This document shows, one piece after another, positions 1 through 8,602 of a DNA stretch of 55,153 nucleotides. Below the pieces are notes generated by a model. The model saw only the letters and a program-made list of their open reading frames with translations. It had not been told where the DNA came from and ran no database searches. Numbering within the stretch: the stretch's first letter is position 1; each line of letters opens with the position of its first letter. This stretch comes from Capillibacterium thermochitinicola (lineage in GTDB: Bacteria; Bacillota; UBA4882; UBA10575): the NCBI RefSeq assembly GCF_013664685.1, contig NZ_JAAKDE010000025.1, positions 1 to 55,153 of the forward strand, written 5' to 3'. The position numbers were made by a program, and so were the translations under genes.

Positions 1-2
1 CG

Positions 3-89
3 CCAGGGAGACATGTGGATCATAACGGCCGCAATATTGTGAAAATGTATGGTTGCGACCGGCATACACATGCACTTCCTAATAATTGA
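3..89 (+). other. Open frame running in from the left edge (possible 3' end of a gene)
   Basis: A frame open from the window edge to a TGA at 87-89 gives 28 residues containing GRHVDHNGRN. This weakly recalls the GRHVDHxGG stretch near the N-terminus of galactokinase-like GHMP kinases, but here the frame ends soon after, so it would be a broken copy. It is too short to assign and may be chance. Confidence 0.2.
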
Positions 90-197
90 ATGTCTGTTTA
101 TATTACCCATAAGGACTCATTTCTAATAAATGAAATATTGTGAATAAGTGAGATTTTAAGAGAAAAATGAAGATCATAGAGGGAGGATGTCTTTAGG

Positions 198-1397
198 ATG
201 AAGAAAATTCGTTTAGTTTTGGGATTACTCGTCTTGTGTCTGATGGTCTCCATGGCGACCTTCTCGGCACCGACCACGCTCCGTGTGATTATGGGGTTGG
301 CCGAAGAAGAATGGGCGGTTATGCGGGAGCATATCTTCCCTGCCTTTGAGAAGGAGTACAATGTAAAGATCGAAGCTTACCAGGCGGAAGCCCAGGATAC
401 CGAGAAGATTCTGGAAGCGCGGGTCCGGGCGAACAAGATGGATATCGATCTGATTACCCAGGATAATATGCGCCTGGCTACCCTGGTGGACCGGGGTTTG
501 GTGGAAGATCTGAGTGAGTACCGGACACTGATTCCGACGACCGTTTATCCTTCCTTGATTGAAGTCGGTGAGTTCAACGGCAAACTGTACTTCTTACCTT
601 ATCGTCCCAATGTTGAGATCGCTTTCTACAACTCGGCCAAATTTAATCAGTATGGTTTGAAACCGCCGACCACCTGGGATGAACTGTTTGAAGTGGCCAA
701 ATTCTTCTATGAGAAAGAGGGCGTCGGCCGGGTGGCCATTAAGGCGGATCTTTCGCCCTGTACCGCGGTCCATCTCTTTGACTTCTGCCGCGCCGCCGGC
801 GGTGACCCGGTTGTCCTGAATGACAAAGGTTGCTTCGAAGCTTATTCGTTCCTCCAGAAACTCTGGCCGTATCTCTCGCCCGATTCCAAGACGGCCAACT
901 GGAACTTCATGAACACCCATATCGCCACCGAGTCGGTTTATCTCGGCCAGAACTGGCCCTTCGGGATGAATGTGATCGTCCGCGACGGCGGCAAGAAGGA
1001 AGTATTGGCTTATAACGGCTGGCGGGGCCCGGTGAAAGAGTCCCACGTGCTCGGCGGTGAAGTGATCGGGATTCCGAAGGGTGCACCGAATAAAGCGTTG
1101 GCCATTGAGTTCGCGAAATACTTGATGTCCCGTGAGGTACAGGAGAAACTCACCACCTACAACGGTTGGCCCGCCGTCCGGAGCGATGCTTACGGGCAAG
1201 TAGCGGCCTGGCAGAAGCCCTACTTCGACGCCATCAACCAGGTGTTGGCCCATGCCGAACCGCGGCCCAATCTGGTGTACTATGGTGCGGTGGAAAAGGC
1301 GATGAACGAAGCCTTCCGTGAGTGTGTCATCGAAGGTGCGCCCGTGAAACCGACTTTGGAAAAATGGGCGAAATACATCCAGGACAACAAGCGGTAA
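198..1397 (+). CDS. Extracellular sugar-binding protein of an ABC importer
   Basis: This is a 399-residue periplasmic solute-binding protein of the family-1 (MalE-like) sugar class. It has an N-terminal signal peptide of about 23 residues ending near MATFSA, with no lipobox cysteine at the cleavage site, so the mature protein is probably free in a periplasm. The body shows the family pattern: a domain with repeated DIDLITQDN and LVEDLSEY elements, the hinge-region FLPYRPNVEIAFYN, and a C-terminal ALAIEFAKYLMSREVQ segment. The start ATG follows GGGAGG at about 10 bases. No permease lies next to it inside the window; partners may be upstream. The GH65 phosphorylase downstream suggests an alpha-glucoside ligand, by inference. 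Confidence 0.9.
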   Translation: MKKIRLVLGLLVLCLMVSMATFSAPTTLRVIMGLAEEEWAVMREHIFPAFEKEYNVKIEAYQAEAQDTEKILEARVRANKMDIDLITQDNMRLATLVDRGLVEDLSEYRTLIPTTVYPSLIEVGEFNGKLYFLPYRPNVEIAFYNSAKFNQYGLKPPTTWDELFEVAKFFYEKEGVGRVAIKADLSPCTAVHLFDFCRAAGGDPVVLNDKGCFEAYSFLQKLWPYLSPDSKTANWNFMNTHIATESVYLGQNWPFGMNVIVRDGGKKEVLAYNGWRGPVKESHVLGGEVIGIPKGAPNKALAIEFAKYLMSREVQEKLTTYNGWPAVRSDAYGQVAAWQKPYFDAINQVLAHAEPRPNLVYYGAVEKAMNEAFRECVIEGAPVKPTLEKWAKYIQDNKR

Positions 1398-1412
1398 ACC
1401 ACCTCGCTCCCT

Positions 1413-1436
1413 GGACCCGGGTTTCGACCCGGGTCC
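1413..1436 (+). terminator. Stem-loop after the first binding-protein gene
   Basis: GGACCCGGG and CCCGGGTCC form a perfect 9-bp stem around a 6-base loop, 16 bases past the stop codon. It is followed only by CTTTGCC, so it is a weak terminator or an mRNA 3'-end stabiliser. Confidence 0.5.
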
Positions 1437-1500
1437 CTTTGCCAAGGTAGTCGAACCCGATGGAGACGGTTCTAATCTCCTTCGGCAAACACCAACCTGT

Positions 1501-1533
1501 CCTTTGCCCGGTGCTTATAGCACCGGGCAAAGG
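1501..1533. repeat. Perfect 15-bp inverted repeat with a 3-base loop
   Basis: CCTTTGCCCGGTGCT and AGCACCGGGCAAAGG pair perfectly around TAT. There is no U-tract behind it (GCTAGCTTC), so it does not look like a standard intrinsic terminator. It could stabilise or process mRNA, or bind a protein as DNA. Confidence 0.7.
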
Positions 1534-1717
1534 GCTAGCTTCTGTATGCTTCCAGGGTTTATCACCACCTGGCTTTGCAATTCCCACCCTTCGTTGTGGG
1601 GGCAGCCAGCGGCGGTGACGACCTTGGTTTTTTTGGTTTTGCGCTACAGGTGGTCAACTGAGAAACTTTGTGCCATAATAAATGCAATAATAAATTGCGG
1701 GGGAAAGGAGAAGCAAC

Positions 1718-4042
1718 GTGAAAAAGAAGGGAAACAACCAACAACCGATCTATCCCCCTCATGATTGGGAGATCGTTGAGGAGAAGTTTTGCCCTGCCTA
1801 TAATCAACGGAACGAAACCGTATTTACACTGGGCAATGGTTATCTTGGGCTGCGCGGCAATTTTGAGGAAGGGTATCATGGCCCGGACGGAACCAGTGTC
1901 GAAGGGACTTATATTAACGGTTTTTATGAGACGGTAGATATTAAATACCCGGAAATTGCCTACGGTTACCCGGAAAAAGGCCAGACGATGCTGAATGTGA
2001 CCAACGGAAAAGTGATCAAACTCTACCTGGAAGATGAAGAATTTCATATGTTCTCCGGTCAGTTGTTGGCCTACCAACGAAGGCTTGATTTAAGAAACGG
2101 GGTCCTCCACCGGAGTTTGGTCTGGCGGTCACCGGCGGGACGGGAAGTGAAACTGGAGATCACCCGTTTAGTCTCGTTTACCAACAAACATCTGGCGGCG
2201 ATTGCTTATGAAGTGACGCCCCTGAATTTCGACGGGAAGATCCGCCTCTATTCAGCCCTTGATGGCGATGTCCAGAATCAGCAGGCCGGAACGGATCCGC
2301 GGGTGGGTTCTCATTTGGCCGGACGTGCTCTTGAGGTGTTGGCACAAAACGTTAATGACAAGGGTGGCGCCCTTTTGCAGCAGACCAAAAAGTCCGGTTT
2401 TTATTTGGCCTGCGCCATGCGGAACCAGGTGGAAGGCCCTCTTGCTCAGGTAAAAACGGAAAAGACGCCGTTGAGGGTCGGGGTTGCCTATGAATTTGCG
2501 GGCGAAGCGGGGCGGACGATCTGGTTGTATAAATATCTGGCTTATGTCACGGCGAAAGACGAGGCCCATGATCTTCTCCAACAGGCCGAAAACCTGGTCC
2601 GGCAGGCGGAAGAAGCCGGCTTTACCCGTTTACGCCTGGACCAGCAGGAGTATATGGCCGCCTTTTGGGCGCAAGCGGATATTGAAGTCAAAGGCGATCC
2701 GCTGGTGCAGCAGGGCCTCAGGTTTAACGCTTTTCATCTGTTGCAGGCGGTCGGGAAAGACGGGATTACCAATATCGGGGCGAAAGGACTGACGGGGGAG
2801 GGTTACGAAGGGCATTACTTCTGGGATACGGAGATTTACATTCTGCCGTTCTTTACCAACTGTAATCCGGCGATTGGCAGGGCGCTCCTGACTTACCGTT
2901 ATCATACATTAGACCGGGCTCGCCGGCGGGCCTTGGAGATTGGCCTGACGCGGGGGGCCCTGTATCCTTGGCGGACGATCGGCGGAGACGAGTGTTCGAC
3001 CTTCTTCCCGGCCGGTACGGCCCAGTACCACATCAATGCGGATATTGCTTATGCCATCAAAAAGTATGTGGAGCTGACGGGGGACCGCGACTTTTTGTTC
3101 ACCTACGGCGCGGAGATCCTTTTTGAGACCGCCCGGCTGTGGATGGAGATCGGTGCTTTTAACCCCCGGAAGGAAAACCGGTTCTGTATTAACGTGGTCA
3201 CCGGTCCGGATGAATATACGGCTCTGGTTGACAACAACTGTTACACCAACTTAATGGCGCGGGAGCACTTGAAGTATGCGGTGCAGACGGCCAAATGGAT
3301 GGAAGCGGAAGCGCCCGCGCAGTACCAAAACCTCTGCGCGAAGATCGGTCTGGATGCCGAAGAGATTATGCTTTGGCAGAAAGCAGCGGAGCACATGTAC
3401 ATCCCCTACGATCAACGCCTGGGGATTTACGCCCAAGACGATACCTTTTTGGATAAACCGGTCTGGGATTTGGAAGCAACGCCACCGGAGAAGTTTCCTT
3501 TGCTCCTCCACTATCATCCGTTACTAATTTACCGGGCCCAGGTCTGTAAACAAGCCGATGTTGTTTTGGCGCTTTTCCTTTTGAGCACGCAGTTTACGAC
3601 CGAGGAGAAAAGGCGGAATTACGATTATTACGAACGGATCACCACCCACGATTCTTCGCTCTCGCCGGCGATCTTCAGTATCGTGGCGTCGGAGATTGGT
3701 TACCACGACAAGGCGTATGATTACTTTACAGCGACCGTCCGTTTGGATCTGGACGATTACCACGGTAATACCAAGGATGGCTTGCATATGGCTTGCATGG
3801 CCGGGTCGTGGCTGGCGGTGGTCTACGGTTTTGCGGGAATGAGGGTTGCCGACGGGGTCTTGTGTTTTGCCCCCTATTTACCCGAGCAGTGGGAGGAATA
3901 TCGCTTTAATGTAACCCACCAGGGAAGGATCATCCGGGTTGTCGTCAACAAAGAAGGGACCAGTTATCATTTGTTGAAAGGAGATCCTCTGGTCATTTTG
4001 GATCACCAAGAAAAAAGGGTTTTGACTACAAAGTGCGAATAA
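1718..4042 (+). CDS. Glycoside hydrolase family 65 disaccharide phosphorylase
   Basis: This 774-residue cytoplasmic enzyme splits an alpha-linked glucobiose with phosphate to give beta-glucose 1-phosphate and glucose. It has the family's full length and layout: N-terminal beta-sandwich (about 1-270), helical linker, (alpha/alpha)6 barrel with GHYFWDTEIYILPF near 370, and a short C-terminal beta domain. The motif VVTGPDEYT carries the expected catalytic acid Glu. The loop GGDECSTFFPAGTAQYHINA resembles trehalose and related phosphorylases more than classical maltose phosphorylases, but the linkage specificity (trehalose, kojibiose, nigerose) cannot be fixed by eye. GTG start after AAAGGAG. The next gene, beta-phosphoglucomutase, is the expected partner and starts 24 bases after the stop. 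Confidence 0.93.
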   Translation: MKKKGNNQQPIYPPHDWEIVEEKFCPAYNQRNETVFTLGNGYLGLRGNFEEGYHGPDGTSVEGTYINGFYETVDIKYPEIAYGYPEKGQTMLNVTNGKVIKLYLEDEEFHMFSGQLLAYQRRLDLRNGVLHRSLVWRSPAGREVKLEITRLVSFTNKHLAAIAYEVTPLNFDGKIRLYSALDGDVQNQQAGTDPRVGSHLAGRALEVLAQNVNDKGGALLQQTKKSGFYLACAMRNQVEGPLAQVKTEKTPLRVGVAYEFAGEAGRTIWLYKYLAYVTAKDEAHDLLQQAENLVRQAEEAGFTRLRLDQQEYMAAFWAQADIEVKGDPLVQQGLRFNAFHLLQAVGKDGITNIGAKGLTGEGYEGHYFWDTEIYILPFFTNCNPAIGRALLTYRYHTLDRARRRALEIGLTRGALYPWRTIGGDECSTFFPAGTAQYHINADIAYAIKKYVELTGDRDFLFTYGAEILFETARLWMEIGAFNPRKENRFCINVVTGPDEYTALVDNNCYTNLMAREHLKYAVQTAKWMEAEAPAQYQNLCAKIGLDAEEIMLWQKAAEHMYIPYDQRLGIYAQDDTFLDKPVWDLEATPPEKFPLLLHYHPLLIYRAQVCKQADVVLALFLLSTQFTTEEKRRNYDYYERITTHDSSLSPAIFSIVASEIGYHDKAYDYFTATVRLDLDDYHGNTKDGLHMACMAGSWLAVVYGFAGMRVADGVLCFAPYLPEQWEEYRFNVTHQGRIIRVVVNKEGTSYHLLKGDPLVILDHQEKRVLTTKCE

Positions 4043-4066
4043 GAATTGACCGGAGGTGGACCATTC

Positions 4067-4726
4067 GTGACGAAAGCTGCAGTAATTTTTGATCTGGACG
4101 GGGTTATCGTTTCTACTGATGACTGTCATTACAAGGCATGGAAAAGGCTGGCGGATGAGGAAGGGATCTATTTTGACAAGGAGATCAACCACCGCTTGCG
4201 TGGGGTCAGCCGGATGGAATCTTTGGCCATTGTTTTGGAGAGGGCAAACCGCCCGTACACAATGGAAGAGCAACAAGCGTTGGCTGACCGGAAGAACGCT
4301 TATTACCGGGAGTTAATCCAGGAGTTGACGCCGGAGCATATTTTGCCGGGGGTCAGGCCGCTCCTGGAACGCCTTAAGCAGCACGGGATTAAGATTGCGA
4401 TCGGTTCTTCCAGTAAAAATTCCCCGTTGATTCTGGAACGGCTTGGCCTTGCCGACGAATTTGATGCCGTTGTCGACGGGAATGCGATTAAGAACAGTAA
4501 ACCGCACCCGGAAGTTTTTCTGCGCGCCGCCGAAAAACTGGGCGTTCCAGCGGCCCAATGTGTGGTGGTGGAGGATGCCGATGCCGGTGTGGAAGCGGCG
4601 CTGGCGGCCGGGATGCGTGTCATTGGGGTGGGAACGGCGGCCAGTAACGAGCGGGCAACCTGGACCGTCGCTTCCCTGGCCGATCTTTCCTGGGAAGATC
4701 TGGCCAAGTTTTTGGCTGCCGTTTAG
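4067..4726 (+). CDS. pgmB: Beta-phosphoglucomutase (HAD superfamily)
   Basis: Converts beta-glucose 1-phosphate from the upstream GH65 phosphorylase to glucose 6-phosphate. The 219-residue protein shows the HAD nucleophile motif VIFDLDGVIVST near the N-terminus with Asp nucleophile and Asp acid/base, the cap segment RLRGVSRMESL typical of beta-PGM, GSSSKNSP (motif II), NSKPHPEVF (motif III lysine) and VVEDADAGVEAA (motif IV). The GTG start at 4067 is chosen because GGAGG ends 10 bases upstream; an in-frame TTG at 4046 lies before that site. Translationally close to the GH65 gene, so almost certainly the same operon. Confidence 0.93.
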   Translation: MTKAAVIFDLDGVIVSTDDCHYKAWKRLADEEGIYFDKEINHRLRGVSRMESLAIVLERANRPYTMEEQQALADRKNAYYRELIQELTPEHILPGVRPLLERLKQHGIKIAIGSSSKNSPLILERLGLADEFDAVVDGNAIKNSKPHPEVFLRAAEKLGVPAAQCVVVEDADAGVEAALAAGMRVIGVGTAASNERATWTVASLADLSWEDLAKFLAAV

Positions 4727-4763
4727 TTGGTCCGGTGACGATCGGCACAGTAGAAAAGGTAGA

Positions 4764-4800
4764 GGCAGTGGTAGGTCAGGCAACCACTGCCTTTTCCTTT
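4764..4800 (+). terminator. Intrinsic terminator after the GH65-pgmB unit
   Basis: GGCAGTGGT and ACCACTGCC pair, followed by TTTTCCTTT. The whole element is nearly identical to the terminator at 13316-13350. Confidence 0.88.
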
Positions 4801-4841
4801 ACCGGTGAAAACAGGCCGGCGCCAGGTCAAAGGAGGCCGGT

Positions 4842-4871
4842 TTGACATCACGTCAGCGCGTTACTTATAAT
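4842..4871 (+). promoter_or_regulatory. Sigma-A type promoter for the two-component system
   Basis: TTGACA at 4842-4847 and TATAAT at 4866-4871 are separated by 18 bases, both consensus hexamers, about 60 bases upstream of the sensor kinase start. Confidence 0.8.
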
Positions 4872-4930
4872 TTATATTAACAAATTATAAACACTACAGA
4901 CCCCATGTGCGGAGATTTGGGGGGAGGACG

Positions 4931-6775
4931 ATGAGGGCGGTTGCCTTTTTTAAGCGGGAAATATTCAAAAGTTTACAGATGAGGCTGGTCTTTATTATCA
5001 CTGTTTTTATGTTATTACCAGTCCTGTATTTCCTTAATTATAACTTTTCCACCGCCGAGCACTTATTACAGGAAAAAACCTCCAATTTGATTCTAGACAG
5101 TTTACAGCAGGTTGGCAACCAAATCGAGAATACCTGTCTTGATATCATTAAAATCTCGAATGTGCTCGCGAACGACCGGATCATCCTGGCCGAGTTAAGC
5201 ACCGGTCTGCTTGCGGAGGGTGATCACCAACAGAAAAGAAACTACTATGAGCTTTCAAGTGCAGACAAAATAAGAATGATCAAAATTGAAGCCCAGTTGG
5301 ATCAGATTAAAACGGGAATCTTTTATAACTACGATGCGGACGTCTTACTAATCGACGCCACGGGGGTCGTTTACAGCGCGATGGGGCGCGAAGAAGAGTT
5401 CAGATATAAAACCCAAATCATGGAAAACTACCATGAACAAGCATGGTACCGGAGTCTGATCCAAGAGAACCAGAATATTGTCTGGCTGGCCCCGTTTCGC
5501 TACAGTCTGTTCGGGATTGATGATGACAGCCGCTACATCTCGGCGGTCCGTGTCCTTCCGGGTGGATACCACCAGCGGAATCTGGGGTGCATCATGGTCA
5601 ATGTTCACGAATCACAGTTTGCGCCAATCCTGGAAAACCACTTGAACGGCATCGTTGCCTTACTCAACGAGAAAAGGGAGATTATCTTCAGTACGGCGGA
5701 TCGTGGTGTCATTGCCAAAGTGAATCTCCCGGCGCTTCTTCAGCATTCCGCCGGGAAAGAGAAGGGTTATCTCTTAACCGACGTGGACAATACGCGCTTT
5801 GTTGTGAACCACTATTCTCTGAACCGGTTTGGTTGGACGCTGGTTTCCATTATTCCCTACAGCGAAATGATAAAAGAGATTAGCAGCCTGAAGCAGCGGA
5901 TCTTTTCGCTGAATCTCTTCTCCTCCTTCTTTTTATTTACCGTTGCGGTGGTTTTTATCCTCTACCTCACCAACCCGCTCAAAACCTTAGTGGAACGGAT
6001 TAAAAGAATGAAGATTGGCGAGCATTATATAAAATGGCCCGAAGGGGACTTCCCCGATGATGTGAGTGGAATTGTCCGCAGTTTTGACTGTTTGTTTGAA
6101 AAGATCGAGGAGTTGGTGGAGGTTGTGATTGAAGAAAAAAGAAAGGAACAGGAGCTCAAATACGAGGCTTTACGAGCGCAGATTACTCCCCATTTTTTAT
6201 TTAATACGCTTAATACCATCAAGTGGTCGGCCGTCATGAGTGGCGCTGATAATGTCGCGAGGATGATTGCGGCTTTGGGAAAACTGCTGGAGGTGAGTAT
6301 GAGCAAGGGTGAGGAAGAGGTGCCCCTGAGGGAAGAGTTACAGCTCATTGAGTCCTACGTATTTATTCAAAATGTCCGGTATAACGATAAGTATGTCTTG
6401 AAGATAGAGGCGGAGGAAGGGATCGATCAACTGAAGGTTCCCAAATTGATCCTCCAACCGCTGGTGGAGAACGCGATCATTCACGGCCTGAAAAATATTG
6501 AAGGGAAAGGCGTGATCACGATCCAAGCCCGCAAAATGGATGGTTATTTAAAAGTATCCGTTGTTGATAACGGGGCGGGGATCCCCGAAGAGAAGATTTG
6601 GCAGATCCTCCATGACGCCCTTGGGGAAGGACGTAAGCAAAAGTTTTCCGGGATTGGTTTAAGCAATGTTCATGAACGGCTAAAGCTGCGGTATGGAGAG
6701 AGATTTGGGATTAATCTCTCCTCACAAGTCGGTTCCGGGACAACGGTCGACCTGATGCTGCCGATCATTACTTAG
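4931..6775 (+). CDS. YesM-type sensor histidine kinase
   Basis: A 614-residue membrane sensor of the LytS/YesM (HPK7) class, usually devoted to oligosaccharide uptake. It has a transmembrane helix at about 16-38, an extracytoplasmic sensing domain of about 260 residues (dCache-like by length), a second helix near 300-320, a HAMP linker, and a His_kinase domain with ITPHFLFNTLN carrying the phosphorylated His. The ATPase domain shows LVENAIIHGLKN (N box), VVDNGAGIPEE (G1) and GIGLSNVHERL (G2). The ATG at 4931 is preferred over an earlier in-frame start at 4907 because GGGGGGAGG sits directly before it. It pairs with the response regulator 55 bases downstream. Confidence 0.92.
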   Translation: MRAVAFFKREIFKSLQMRLVFIITVFMLLPVLYFLNYNFSTAEHLLQEKTSNLILDSLQQVGNQIENTCLDIIKISNVLANDRIILAELSTGLLAEGDHQQKRNYYELSSADKIRMIKIEAQLDQIKTGIFYNYDADVLLIDATGVVYSAMGREEEFRYKTQIMENYHEQAWYRSLIQENQNIVWLAPFRYSLFGIDDDSRYISAVRVLPGGYHQRNLGCIMVNVHESQFAPILENHLNGIVALLNEKREIIFSTADRGVIAKVNLPALLQHSAGKEKGYLLTDVDNTRFVVNHYSLNRFGWTLVSIIPYSEMIKEISSLKQRIFSLNLFSSFFLFTVAVVFILYLTNPLKTLVERIKRMKIGEHYIKWPEGDFPDDVSGIVRSFDCLFEKIEELVEVVIEEKRKEQELKYEALRAQITPHFLFNTLNTIKWSAVMSGADNVARMIAALGKLLEVSMSKGEEEVPLREELQLIESYVFIQNVRYNDKYVLKIEAEEGIDQLKVPKLILQPLVENAIIHGLKNIEGKGVITIQARKMDGYLKVSVVDNGAGIPEEKIWQILHDALGEGRKQKFSGIGLSNVHERLKLRYGERFGINLSSQVGSGTTVDLMLPIIT

Positions 6776-6830
6776 AGAAACGGTTGAAGTTAATCCTGAC
6801 TGCAGTCGGTTTTGGGAGGGGGATTCTTTT

Positions 6831-8414
6831 ATGCTTAAGGTCTTAATCGTCGATGATGAGATCCTGATCCGGGTGGGGGTTAAATCTTGTTTGAATTGGG
6901 AAGAACACGGTTTTGAAGTGGTCGGCCTCGCGGAGGACGGGGTTAAGGCCTTAAATTTAGTGGAAAAATTAGCCCCTGATATTATTTTGACCGATATCAA
7001 AATGCCGAACATGGACGGGTTAGAGTTAATTGAGGCCTTGCGGAAAGATTATCCCCACATTAAAGTGATTGTTTTAAGTTGCTACAATGAAATGGAATAT
7101 GTGAAACGGGCGATGAAATTGGGGGCGGAGGATTATTTACTGAAGCTTTCGGTCCAACCCGAAACTTTGCTGGAGATTTTGAACCGGGTTAAAGCGACCA
7201 TTGAACAGGAGAGGGAAGAGGAGCTCAAAACGAAGCAGGCGGAGAAGGCCATGCGCACCAACAAACAAATTCTCAAAGATAGTCTGTATAAAAAGTTTTT
7301 AAAGGGAGCGCTTCCCACTGAAGACTTTCTCCTGGGGTTGGCTGAATTCGATGTTAAGCTGGTCTTCGACCATTACTGGGTGGTTTGTTGCCGGATTAAT
7401 GACAATCAGTCGAAACGCTCCTTTGCCAAGCAGCCGCTTCGCGACCATTCTTTCCGCAATATCGTCTTGGAGATGCTGGGCGACTTTTGCCAGTGTGACC
7501 TGGCCGAAGTGGAGAGCGGTTTATTCCTTTTGCTTCTTGCCAATAACCCCAATTTAGATGTGGTGGACGTTTGTGCCAAAGTAAACGGTTCGGTCCAGAA
7601 GTACTTAAACGCCGTTGTTTCCTTTGGCATCTCCCGGGGGGCGACTGGTGCCGGCGAGTTAAAAGAGCAGTATTGGCAGGCCCGGACAGCCCTGGACTAT
7701 ATGTTTTACGATGGAAGGGGCAGTATAACGCAGTATAAGGAAAAACTGGCGTTCAGTACGGAGCCGGTTTTCATCGAGCGGGATCTGGAAAATTTACTGC
7801 TCGGTGCGGTCGAAAGCCTTGAGCCGGATCAGGCTTGGCTTCATTTGGAAGGTTTACTGACGGAGTTTGCCCGTCATAAGAGATACTCGCCGGAGGCGGT
7901 AAAATACGCCATCATCGAGGTTATTTATGGTTTTAACTCGCTCGGCAAAAAATACGAGCTGCAGGAGCGCTTTTCTGACTTTGATGTGAAAGATAATATA
8001 CCCACGATTTTAAGCATGGAAACGCTTGAGGATTTGAAAGCTTGGCTCAAAAAATATATTCAAAACCTGGTGGATGCCTTGTCCGACCTCAAACTGGAAA
8101 GGGAACGGCCGGAGATTGCAAAAATTAAAAGCTATATCCAGCAGAACATTGACAAAAACATCACGTTGGAGGATGCGGCGGAGCTTTGCAATTTAAGTAA
8201 AGCTTATTTTTCGACGGTTTTCAAGAAAGAAGTGGGCGAGAGTTTTACTGATTACACCAACCGTCTGAAGATGGAAAAGGCCAGGGAGTTAATCTGTCAT
8301 CATGGTTTGCGGTGTTATGAAGCCGCCGAAAAGGTCGGCATCTTTGATCAATCTTACTTTACTAAGCTTTTTAAGAAGTATTTCGGGGAAAGCCCCAGTA
8401 CAATCAGGCGTTAA
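6831..8414 (+). CDS. YesN-type response regulator with AraC DNA-binding domain
   Basis: The 527-residue partner of the upstream kinase. The receiver domain (1-120) carries VDDE, the phospho-acceptor Asp in IILTDIKMPNMDG (about residue 55) and a KLGAEDYLLK lysine motif. A long helical middle region follows, and two AraC-type helix-turn-helix motifs occupy about 425-527 (NITLEDAAELCNLSKAYFS and the FDQSYFTKLFKKYFGESP signature). It should activate the adjacent binding-protein/permease operon when the sensor detects its sugar. ATG follows GGGAGGGGG. Confidence 0.93.
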   Translation: MLKVLIVDDEILIRVGVKSCLNWEEHGFEVVGLAEDGVKALNLVEKLAPDIILTDIKMPNMDGLELIEALRKDYPHIKVIVLSCYNEMEYVKRAMKLGAEDYLLKLSVQPETLLEILNRVKATIEQEREEELKTKQAEKAMRTNKQILKDSLYKKFLKGALPTEDFLLGLAEFDVKLVFDHYWVVCCRINDNQSKRSFAKQPLRDHSFRNIVLEMLGDFCQCDLAEVESGLFLLLLANNPNLDVVDVCAKVNGSVQKYLNAVVSFGISRGATGAGELKEQYWQARTALDYMFYDGRGSITQYKEKLAFSTEPVFIERDLENLLLGAVESLEPDQAWLHLEGLLTEFARHKRYSPEAVKYAIIEVIYGFNSLGKKYELQERFSDFDVKDNIPTILSMETLEDLKAWLKKYIQNLVDALSDLKLERERPEIAKIKSYIQQNIDKNITLEDAAELCNLSKAYFSTVFKKEVGESFTDYTNRLKMEKARELICHHGLRCYEAAEKVGIFDQSYFTKLFKKYFGESPSTIRR

Positions 8415-8542
8415 CCTCCCGATCGAAAAAAAATACCAACCATTCAAAAGGTTTTACCAACCAGAGGCGGGGCCACGAAAACCAGGAGGATCGGTTACCA
8501 ATACGTTCTAAAGAGATTCCAAATTTAACGAAACAGCCTCCA

Positions 8543-8571
8543 TTAATATCTTGTTAATAATCGCCTATACT
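8543..8571 (+). promoter_or_regulatory. Putative promoter of the second sugar ABC operon
   Basis: A good -10 (TATACT, 8566-8571) lies 31 bases before the binding-protein start, with only a poor -35 (TTAATA, 8543-8548) at 17 bases. A weak -35 is what an AraC-activated promoter would show. Confidence 0.5.
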
Positions 8572-8602
8572 TAAGGTGAGATTTTTAAAAGGAGGTAGGT
8601 TA

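Larger units (their letters stand above)
1398..1717. other. 320-base intergenic region between binding protein and GH65 phosphorylase
   Basis: No gene is seen here. It holds two strong inverted repeats (1413-1436 and 1501-1533, listed separately), neither followed by a convincing U-tract. An AT-rich stretch (CATAATAAATGCAATAATAAAT) just before the GH65 ribosome site may include a promoter, but no clear -35/-10 pair was found. The GH65 gene may be co-transcribed with 198-1397 or have its own start. Confidence 0.6.

Noticed and set aside
594-1445. 283-residue minus-strand frame opposite the first binding-protein gene
   Set aside because: Shadow frame. The plus strand has a signal peptide, family motifs and a ribosome site; the minus product has no recognisable domain.
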